A DNA stretch of 11,576 bases. Origin: an uncultured Moraxella sp. (lineage in GTDB: Bacteria; Pseudomonadota; Gammaproteobacteria; Pseudomonadales; Moraxellaceae). The position numbers were made by a program, and so were the translations under genes. The stretch lies in the NCBI GenBank assembly GCA_916720335.1, contig CAKAQU010000049.1:1-11576 (forward strand). Direction: 5' to 3'. Below are positions 5,755-11,576 of this stretch, piece by piece. Below the pieces are notes generated by a model, which saw only the letters and a program-made list of their open reading frames with translations, had not been told where the DNA came from and searched no databases. Within the stretch, counting starts at the first letter, position 1. Every line of letters begins with the position of its first letter.

Positions 5755-8215
5755 ATGGCTTCACGTCAGAAACATCACTGTCATCATCTAAACCAACATC
5801 ATCATAGCCACTATCGTAATTACTATCATAATCGTCATCCATGCGCGCAAGTTCTGCTTGACTTTGGAATCGATGCTCATCTATTTTATTTTTCAGCCAA
5901 GTTGTACCATCAAATGTCGGTTTTGGGGCGGTTTTATCAAAAGCTTGTGCAAATTTACCCGCTAATGGATGAGTATCAAAAATCGCCTTATCAAAACGAA
6001 TCTGATTAACCATCTGATGGCTAACATCTTGAATGTCATCATCTATCGCCATAAAAGTCTGTACTGCGACAAGTTTGCCTGTGTTGTCTAAATACAAATA
6101 ACTGTTTTGCGTTAAAGAAAATGGAATCAATCCTTCTAACATCTGAAACAGCCCACCCACATCATTGGCACGATGTGCTGATGAAAATAATGCAAAATCA
6201 TCAATCGCTTTTTTGATTTTATCAGTTTGCATTTTTTGTTCTTGTGATTTTTGAGTTGGTTTTTTGTCAGTTTGTTTGGTTATATCAGGGTAAAAATCAG
6301 GATGATTGTCTACATACTGTTTTAAATTTATAGCTGTTTTTTTAGCAATCACATCTAAGATTTTACCTTGTTCTTTACTGCTTAAATTGATTTTAATAAC
6401 CTGATTTGCTCCAATTTCTTTGGCATATTTATCTTTAGATAAATCCATTTTGGTGAAATCTTGAGGATTTAAATCTGCAATTGCTGCCAAAATACCTTCA
6501 TTAATGGCCTCATAAATGACATCTGTGGGAATTTTTTGACTGAGTGTTGGCGGCAATGCAAAGGTCATTCGTCCATCAGCAACCTCGTTAGGTAGCGGTG
6601 CATTTTTTGGATTGATTAAAGCAACAACGGGTAGAAGTGCGGATACATCTGCGTTAATTGCCCCTTGTTTAAAATCAAATTCTATTGGCAACTGTATAGA
6701 CTGTTTGGCAGTTGCAGATTCATAATCCAATGACACCAAACCAGTTGCCACTTTCGCCTTTGGATTATGATGCCAAAGTCCTGTTGTTACTGTATGATTG
6801 TTTTGATAAATGTTTTGGGCGTGAATTTGTTCAGGTGTCTTTTTAGCATGATTTAGCATACTTGAAATCACATTTTTTAGAAAACCATCATAAAGTTCAT
6901 CTTTAGTAGTTTGTTTTTGTCCTTCACTCTCCTTCATCTCTTTGTACAAAGTAAGCCATCCTGACAGTCCGCGATATTTATAATAATCCTTTAAATAATC
7001 AACGCCTTCGCTACGAATATAAGCATCTACCTCATACAAACGTTCCCTCGCATCAGAAAAAGTTTCTAATGTTTGCTCTTCATTATCGATAGCTGTCCCT
7101 GCACATGTGGCATAATCAACATAACTTTGTAAAAATTCATCAGCATTATAAGTATAATTTTTACCCAATTTGCGTAAGGCTGCTTGTCTATCTATGGACG
7201 ACTGAGAACATTGTTTAATTTTACTGGTAGTGTCCAAAAATTCTTTAGTATATCCATTTTTGGTGTAACTTGATGGTTCAAGAATTTGTGTAATATCAAA
7301 TTGGTCTCTACATCTTACAAAGTTATAATGCACCGCATCATACTTTTCAAGTGATTCATCTTCCAGTGTTTTTGGTTGACGTCCTGGTTTCATAATATCT
7401 GCCAAACCTGTCTTATATTCAGCTAAACAACTGGTCAGATGATGAATATCATTCACCTGATAACCTTGGGCTTGTTTTAAAAGCTGATTGGCAGTTTTGG
7501 TCACAGCTTTTTGACACTGATTCAGTTCTTTTTGAGCTTGTTGGATTTTCTTATCTTTATTGTCAATATTTGGATTGCCTGACACAGCAGCGTCCACGCT
7601 GTAACTAGCATCATAAACACAAAAGCGAATGTCTGTATCTAAAGAGTTAATTTTTTCATTGATTTGAGCATAATCCTCCCCCATACCCACCTGTCTAGTC
7701 ACCGTTTTGGGGCTGCGCTCCAACATTTCGTCATCATAGCGCAAATAAGGCAACTGACTTTTATCATGAGCAGACTCACTGGCTTCTTCCAATAAATCAT
7801 CTTTATCTGATATTAAATTTTCAGTTGGCAAATAATCATCTTGGCTACGAAACCCTTTGCTATCAATGCTATTTTTGTTTCGGCGATATTCTCGCACTTT
7901 GATAACGCTTGTCCAGATGCTATCAGCATTTTTATCCACACTATCCTTGGTGTATAAAGATGACATTTGGTAATAGTAATTTGAAACAGCAAAACGCTCA
8001 TTATGTAAATGTTCATCTAGCGCCTGTAGAACCGATGTTTTTGCAGAATCCGCTTGTTTATAATCAAAAAATAAATCTTTGGCGCTGTCTGGAATCACAT
8101 TATCAGTATAATGATTGATTGCTATTTGTTCGTTTTTAATACTTTGACAGGCTGTCAGCATCAGCACAGCAATCATCATCACACCATATTTTAGGCTAAA
8201 TTTTGAGACAAGCAT
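5753..8215 (-). CDS. unrecognised large lipoprotein (820 aa) with three Cys-pair units, first gene of the pair
   Basis: I do not recognise a family. The ATG at 8213-8215 is chosen because it gives a normal lipoprotein signal (MLVSKFSLKYG, hydrophobic core, lipobox LTAC, lipidated Cys23) and has AAGGA 6 bases upstream; an in-frame TTG at 8230 sits at that ribosome site and is rejected. Gln24 after the Cys predicts outer-membrane sorting. Residues about 190-375 look helical and hold all six mature cysteines as three pairs at 199/234, 263/302 and 336/371. Residues about 476-585 look like strands followed by helices and resemble residues 205-310 of the neighbouring lipoprotein. A Lys/Gln-rich segment lies at 646-668. 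The last 28 residues are very acidic, with 12 Asp between 793 and 817 mixed with Tyr, Ser and Gly. Being outer-membrane-anchored with an even number of cysteines suits an oxidised periplasmic or surface protein. Confidence 0.86.
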   Translation of the reverse strand: MLVSKFSLKYGVMMIAVLMLTACQSIKNEQIAINHYTDNVIPDSAKDLFFDYKQADSAKTSVLQALDEHLHNERFAVSNYYYQMSSLYTKDSVDKNADSIWTSVIKVREYRRNKNSIDSKGFRSQDDYLPTENLISDKDDLLEEASESAHDKSQLPYLRYDDEMLERSPKTVTRQVGMGEDYAQINEKINSLDTDIRFCVYDASYSVDAAVSGNPNIDNKDKKIQQAQKELNQCQKAVTKTANQLLKQAQGYQVNDIHHLTSCLAEYKTGLADIMKPGRQPKTLEDESLEKYDAVHYNFVRCRDQFDITQILEPSSYTKNGYTKEFLDTTSKIKQCSQSSIDRQAALRKLGKNYTYNADEFLQSYVDYATCAGTAIDNEEQTLETFSDARERLYEVDAYIRSEGVDYLKDYYKYRGLSGWLTLYKEMKESEGQKQTTKDELYDGFLKNVISSMLNHAKKTPEQIHAQNIYQNNHTVTTGLWHHNPKAKVATGLVSLDYESATAKQSIQLPIEFDFKQGAINADVSALLPVVALINPKNAPLPNEVADGRMTFALPPTLSQKIPTDVIYEAINEGILAAIADLNPQDFTKMDLSKDKYAKEIGANQVIKINLSSKEQGKILDVIAKKTAINLKQYVDNHPDFYPDITKQTDKKPTQKSQEQKMQTDKIKKAIDDFALFSSAHRANDVGGLFQMLEGLIPFSLTQNSYLYLDNTGKLVAVQTFMAIDDDIQDVSHQMVNQIRFDKAIFDTHPLAGKFAQAFDKTAPKPTFDGTTWLKNKIDEHRFQSQAELARMDDDYDSNYDSGYDDVGLDDDSDVSDVKP

Positions 8216-8254
8216 AAGATTTCCTTGCAATTTTATTGGTGTTAAACTTTACAG

Positions 8255-8260
8255 ATTATA
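8255..8260 (-). promoter_or_regulatory. -10 box of the lipoprotein-operon promoter
   Basis: A perfect TATAAT on the minus strand predicts a start near 8248 and a leader of about 33 bases before the ATG at 8215. The -35 at 17-base spacing (8278-8283, TAGGTT) is poor. It is overlaid by an AAAAC-CTA-GTTTT inverted repeat (8276-8288), so an activator or repressor may act there. Confidence 0.5.
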
Positions 8261-8328
8261 CACAAAAAGCCTATTAAAACCTAGTTTTTTAATCTGAATT
8301 TTTCAGGGTATCATCACAAATCTCTAAA

Positions 8329-8361
8329 AAAAACACCACCCAAATTTAGGGTGGTGTTTTT
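8329..8361 (-). terminator. rho-independent terminator of the CoA-transferase gene
   Basis: A perfect 13-bp stem, arms 8329-8341 and 8349-8361 with core ACACCACCC/GGGTGGTGT, has a 7-base loop. The A-run from 8326 becomes the U-tract of the minus-strand transcript. It begins 13 bases after the CoA-transferase stop and insulates the lipoprotein operon from it. The T-run on the other strand would also allow plus-strand termination. Confidence 0.92.
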
Positions 8362-8374
8362 ATCAAAAAAGCAA

Positions 8375-9901
8375 TTATTTAATGCGCATATCGCCTGTTT
8401 CCACAAAACGCTGATGCCATGACAAGGCTTCAAGTAGTAGATGTGGGGTGTGGATACCGCCTGATTTTGTGCTTGCTTTTTCAGCACGCTCATAATAATC
8501 ACGTAACATATCGCGATAATCAGGATGTGAGCAGTTTTCAATGATTAATTTAGCACGCTGACGTGGTGATTTGCCACGTAAGTCCGCCATACCCTGTTCA
8601 GTGATGATAAACATAACATCGTGTTCAGTATGGTCGTGGTGCGATACCATCGGTACGATGGCGGAAATTGCTCCATTTTTAGCAGTTGATGGGCTAACAA
8701 ACATGGAGAAAAAACCATTACGTGTAAAATCGCCACTACCACCAATACCATTCATCATCTTAGTGCCCATGATATGTGTAGAATTGACGTTACCATAAAT
8801 GTCTGCCTCAATCATGGCATTCATGCCAATAATACCCAAACGGCGAATCAGTTCTGGGCTGTTGGTAATTTCCATAGGGCGTAGGACAATCTTGTCACGT
8901 AAAAATTCAATATTGTCGTTAAAACGTTGTAAAGCATCTGGACTAAATGACAATGCTGTTGCTGAGGCTGACTTCATCTTACCTGCAATAATAAGGTCAA
9001 GCATTCCGTCTTGAAGTACTTCGGTATAGCCTGTCAAATCTTCAAACGGTGCATCTAATAAGCCCGCCAAAACAGCATTGGCAACATTACCAACACCTGA
9101 TTGCAATGGCAATAGATTTTTTGGTAGACGACCTGCTTTTACTTCATGGCTAAAAAAGTCAATAATTTGAGCAGCAATGCGTTTTGATGTTTCATCTGGA
9201 TCGGCAAATTTGCTATTGCGGTCGCTTGCATTTGTAAAGACGATTGCCACAATTTTATCCAAATCACATTCCAAATAAGGGCTACCAATACGGTCAAACG
9301 CTTGAGTGACTGGAATAGCCTTACGATGCGGAGGTGTGCCAACATCAAAATAAATATCATGCATGCCTTCTAAAAGTTCATTTTGGGCAGTATTCACCTC
9401 AATGATGACTTTTTTAGCAGCTTTTAAAATTTCATTATTATGACCAATACCCATGGATGGAATGATTTTGCCATCTTCGGTAATGCCTGTTGCCTCAATA
9501 ATCGCCACATCCATATCGCCATAAAATCCTTGACGAATTTGCTGTTCAACGTGTGATAAATGCATGTCCTGATATGCGATATTACCCACATTGATGTTAT
9601 TTCTTAAAGTTGGATCAGATTGAAAAGGCGAACGAAAACTCAAGGCTGAAGCCTCAGCCAATACACCATCACATTCGGGGGCGGTTGATGCACCTGTTAC
9701 CATGCGAATGGCAAACTCTTTACCCTCTACGTGATGAGCTTTAGCACGGTTTGCAATCGCTGTTGGCAAAGCCTTTGGGTAACCTGCGCCTGTAAAACCA
9801 CTAATTCCAACAAGCATGTCATGCCCAATAAATTCTGCCGCTTGCTCAGCAGTCATTACTTTTTCGCGAAGTCCTAGATGTTTGATACGTTCAATAGACA
9901 T
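8375..9901 (-). CDS. succinyl-CoA:acetate CoA-transferase (AarC/YgfH subfamily; often annotated acetyl-CoA hydrolase)
   Basis: This cytosolic class I CoA-transferase moves CoA from succinyl-CoA to acetate, giving acetyl-CoA and succinate. The 508-residue protein falls in the acetyl-CoA hydrolase/transferase family. Its numbering coincides with Acetobacter AarC: the catalytic Glu294 (in YTEVLQD) that carries the covalent CoA thioester, plus Val270, Arg228, Asn347, Gly388 (GIGGSG) and Glu435 (ITEQG). With all of these present, the transferase activity is much likelier than simple hydrolysis. The ATG has AGGA 9 bases upstream. It is a single-gene unit with its own promoter (about 9980) and terminator. 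In AarC-using bacteria the enzyme detoxifies acetate and can replace succinyl-CoA synthetase in the TCA cycle. Propionate-linked transfer is an alternative for related enzymes, but no methylmalonyl-CoA genes are nearby. Confidence 0.92.
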   Translation of the reverse strand: MSIERIKHLGLREKVMTAEQAAEFIGHDMLVGISGFTGAGYPKALPTAIANRAKAHHVEGKEFAIRMVTGASTAPECDGVLAEASALSFRSPFQSDPTLRNNINVGNIAYQDMHLSHVEQQIRQGFYGDMDVAIIEATGITEDGKIIPSMGIGHNNEILKAAKKVIIEVNTAQNELLEGMHDIYFDVGTPPHRKAIPVTQAFDRIGSPYLECDLDKIVAIVFTNASDRNSKFADPDETSKRIAAQIIDFFSHEVKAGRLPKNLLPLQSGVGNVANAVLAGLLDAPFEDLTGYTEVLQDGMLDLIIAGKMKSASATALSFSPDALQRFNDNIEFLRDKIVLRPMEITNSPELIRRLGIIGMNAMIEADIYGNVNSTHIMGTKMMNGIGGSGDFTRNGFFSMFVSPSTAKNGAISAIVPMVSHHDHTEHDVMFIITEQGMADLRGKSPRQRAKLIIENCSHPDYRDMLRDYYERAEKASTKSGGIHTPHLLLEALSWHQRFVETGDMRIK

Positions 9902-9930
9902 AATGATATTTCCTATATATTACACAGGGG

Positions 9931-9987
9931 TATGATACAGATTTATGACCAGCCAAAACAGTCAAAAATTTTTTTGATTGTATCATA
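9931..9987. repeat. 9-bp inverted repeat in the CoA-transferase promoter and leader
   Basis: TATGATACA (9931-9939) is the exact reverse complement of TGTATCATA (9979-9987), with 39 bases between. The distal arm covers the extended -10 at 9977-9985 and the other lies in the predicted leader. A pair of operator half-sites is possible, and a long-looped RNA hairpin less so. Chance cannot be excluded in such AT-rich DNA. Confidence 0.3.
9977..9985 (-). promoter_or_regulatory. extended -10 promoter of the CoA-transferase gene
   Basis: The minus strand reads TGATACAAT: TG, one base, then TACAAT, one mismatch from TATAAT. The -35 area is only T-rich. A start near 9970 gives a leader of about 70 bases. 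A TTGACT lies downstream (about 9958-9963) but has no suitable -10. Confidence 0.4.
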
Positions 9988-10033
9988 ACTTTTTGCAAAA
10001 AAATAATTAAATCGTAAAAATCTTAATCTGTAA

Positions 10034-10390
10034 TTAAAACGATTTTTCAAAACTGATAAAAACTTGATTTTTTTGAGTGCTATACATTGAAGGAATATTA
10101 CTGTTGGTTTTTTTGTATTGGTAATTGATACGTGGAGTCACACCAAAAAAATACCAATCGCGCAATATTGAGTAGTTACTGCTAGTAAACACTGTTACCA
10201 TTTAGCTGATGATAATCGTCATAGTTGTTTTTAGCATATTCTGAAGCTGTTAATACCAGTGAGCGCATTCACCTCGTACATCATACGATGATTTGTAACA
10301 TTGATTAGCATAAGAACGTTTCTCATAAAATGGCAAGACCGCCCAACGGCTTTGGTCACTTTGATGTAAATACCCAGCCAATGTGCGGTC
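10034..10390 (-). pseudogene. decayed outer-membrane beta-barrel gene, probably a Slam (surface lipoprotein assembly modulator, DUF560) remnant
   Basis: Three protein fragments in order on the minus strand look like pieces of one barrel. Fragment A (10390-10250) contains RWAVLPFYEKRSYAN and stops at TAA 10250-10252. Fragment B, in another frame (10257-10182), reads ASEYAKNNYDDYHQLNGN and stops at TAG 10182-10184. Fragment C (10201-10034), in a third frame, contains RDWYFFGVTPRINYQYKK and ends ...VFISFEKSF, with the terminal Phe typical of BAM-inserted barrels. The pattern WYFFGxTPRxNYxYKKTNSNIP is, from memory, like the last strands of Slam proteins, which help move lipoproteins to the cell surface. 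The amino-terminal TPR domain and much of the barrel are gone, and prfB ends only about 57 bases upstream. Fragments B and C overlap out of frame, suggesting an internal deletion of several tens of codons. It cannot make a working protein. The barrel call is firm; Slam is likely but unverified. Confidence 0.62.
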
Positions 10391-10446
10391 AATAATATTG
10401 CAATTTAATAAAAAATTAACTTTTAATCATATAGTTGCCCATACCA

Positions 10447-11541
10447 TCAAAGCCCTGCTTTTAAACTTGCCACAATAAATCTATCCAAATCACCATCAAG
10501 CACCGCTTGAGTATTTGAATTTTCTACACCTGTACGCAAATCTTTAATTCTTGAATCATCAAGTACATAAGAACGAATTTGTGAGCCCCAGCCAATATCT
10601 GATTTACTTTCTTCTAAGGCTTGTTGCTTTTCCATGCGTTTTTGCATTTCCAGTTCATAAAGTTTGGCACGAAGCATTTTCATAGCAGTGTCTTTATTAG
10701 CGTGCTGACTGCGTTCATTTTGACACGCCACCACCACACCCGTAGGCTGGTGCGTAATTCGCACAGCACTATCTGTAGTATTAACATGCTGACCACCTGC
10801 ACCACTAGAGCGATAAGTATCAATTCTTAAATCCGCAGGGTTAATGTCAATTTGAACATTATCATCAATCTCGGGCGATACAAATACCGCCGCAAATGAG
10901 GTGTGTCGTCCATTATTACTATCAAAAGGAGATTTTCGCACCAGTCTATGAACGCCAATTTCAGTACGTAGCCAACCAAAAGCGTAATCACCTTTGACAG
11001 CAATGGTTGCCGATTTAATGCCAGCAACCGAACCTTCTGAAACTTCCATTACTTCAGCTTTAAAGCCATGCGATTCACACCAACGCAAATACATTCTTAA
11101 AAGCATTTGCGACCAGTCTTGAGCTTCTGTACCACCAGAGCCAGCTTGGATATCCAAATAACAATTATTTGCATCCATTTCGCCACTAAACATGCGTTTA
11201 AATTCCAAATCAGCAACTTGGGCAGCCGCAGCATCCAGTTCAGTCTGTACATCCACAAGCAAACTTTCATCATCGGCTTCTTGCGCTAGCTCAAGCATCG
11301 CAGCAGCATCATCTAATTTGGTATTTAAATTATTAATTGTATCAATAATACCATCTAAAACCGATTTTTCTTTACTGATTTTGGTGGCAAGTTCAGGATT
11401 ATTCCAAATTTCTGGGTTTTCCAATTCCAAATTAACTTCTTCTAAACGTTCTTTTTTAGTTTCCACATCCAGATAACGGTATAATTCTTCACCACGATTA
11501 TGTAAATCTTTGATTTGTTCAGTATAAGTTGCAATTTCCAC
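10447..11541 (-). CDS. prfB: peptide chain release factor 2 (RF2), no programmed frameshift
   Basis: RF2 recognises UAA and UGA stop codons in the ribosomal A site and triggers release of the peptide. The 364-residue protein shows an N-terminal helical domain, the codon-recognition tripeptide SPF (204-206), and the catalytic GGQ (249-251) within SSGAGGQHVN. Ser245, where E. coli K-12 has Thr246, is a common variant. It continues to the usual C-terminus SLKAGL. The start is a GTG (11539-11541) with AAGAGAG 6 bases upstream; an in-frame TAA lies further up (11572-11574) with no better start between. In many bacteria prfB needs a +1 shift at CUU-UGA near codon 25; here codons 24-25 read CTG-GAT in one continuous frame, so that autoregulation is absent. 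No strong terminator follows the TGA stop. The gene's promoter probably lies beyond the window edge. Confidence 0.96.
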   Translation of the reverse strand: MEIATYTEQIKDLHNRGEELYRYLDVETKKERLEEVNLELENPEIWNNPELATKISKEKSVLDGIIDTINNLNTKLDDAAAMLELAQEADDESLLVDVQTELDAAAAQVADLEFKRMFSGEMDANNCYLDIQAGSGGTEAQDWSQMLLRMYLRWCESHGFKAEVMEVSEGSVAGIKSATIAVKGDYAFGWLRTEIGVHRLVRKSPFDSNNGRHTSFAAVFVSPEIDDNVQIDINPADLRIDTYRSSGAGGQHVNTTDSAVRITHQPTGVVVACQNERSQHANKDTAMKMLRAKLYELEMQKRMEKQQALEESKSDIGWGSQIRSYVLDDSRIKDLRTGVENSNTQAVLDGDLDRFIVASLKAGL

Positions 11542-11576
11542 AAAAAACTCTCTTAAATAATTTTTTAAAATTTAAA

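Noticed and set aside
5755..6009. Plus-strand reading frame of 84 codons rich in His and Tyr
   Set aside because: It is antisense to the acidic Asp-rich 3' end of the lipoprotein gene; the GAT/GAC codons read backwards give His/Tyr-like text.
3915..8215. The two lipoproteins as substrates of the Slam-like protein
   Set aside because: The Slam remnant is non-functional, transcribed separately, and the lipoproteins do not show the C-terminal beta-barrel lobe typical of known Slam substrates.
8216..8230. TTG start giving an 825-residue large lipoprotein
   Set aside because: That TTG immediately precedes and shares bases with the AAGGA ribosome site of the ATG at 8215, which gives a normal lipoprotein signal.
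10415..10427. Hairpin after prfB (ATTAA-AAG-TTAAT then T-run) as a terminator
   Set aside because: Five A-T pairs are too weak to call; prfB transcription may simply run into the decayed gene.
10621..11476. Plus-strand reading frames opposite prfB
   Set aside because: They are low-complexity antisense shadows of a well-conserved gene with no ribosome sites.

Overview
The window looks like a chromosomal segment from a low-GC member of the Moraxellaceae, most likely Moraxella or a close relative. The grounds are a strongly AT-rich sequence, gammaproteobacterial-type AccB, AccC, DinF and RF2 proteins, two long unrecognised lipoproteins, and what appears to be the remnant of a Slam-type outer-membrane protein. 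No rRNA, tRNA, CRISPR array, insertion sequence or phage gene was seen. The genus call is an inference from protein resemblance, not from a search.

Layout. Plus strand: the 3' part of a DinF-type MATE exporter (1-1268, cut by the window edge), a LOG-family nucleoside-monophosphate phosphoribohydrolase (1348-1965), then accB-accC (2079-3856), the biotin carrier and biotin carboxylase of acetyl-CoA carboxylase. A strong bidirectional terminator (3868-3905) separates these from the minus-strand genes. Minus strand, in transcription order: prfB (11541-10447, peptide chain release factor 2), a decayed outer-membrane beta-barrel gene (about 10390-10034), an AarC-type succinyl-CoA:acetate CoA-transferase (9901-8375) with its own promoter and terminator, and a two-gene lipoprotein operon (8215-5753, then 5690-3915) running into the shared terminator.

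How the genes relate. Apart from the core-metabolism theme (AccBC consumes acetyl-CoA for fatty acids; the CoA-transferase makes acetyl-CoA from acetate while releasing succinate), the neighbourhood is mostly housekeeping. The part that matches no system I know is the lipoprotein pair. Both proteins have clear lipoprotein signals and outer-membrane-type +2 residues. They share a repeated Cys-x(34-40)-Cys unit (three copies in the large protein, one in the small), followed by a similar predicted strand-rich segment, and both end in Asp-rich tails. They look like diverged products of a tandem duplication and are the best candidate here for an undescribed envelope system.

Other points: prfB has lost the usual programmed-frameshift site; the LOG protein has Ala in place of the Pro of the PGGxGTxxE motif; and a 10-bp sequence recurs over the -35 position of the accBC and lipoprotein-operon promoters.
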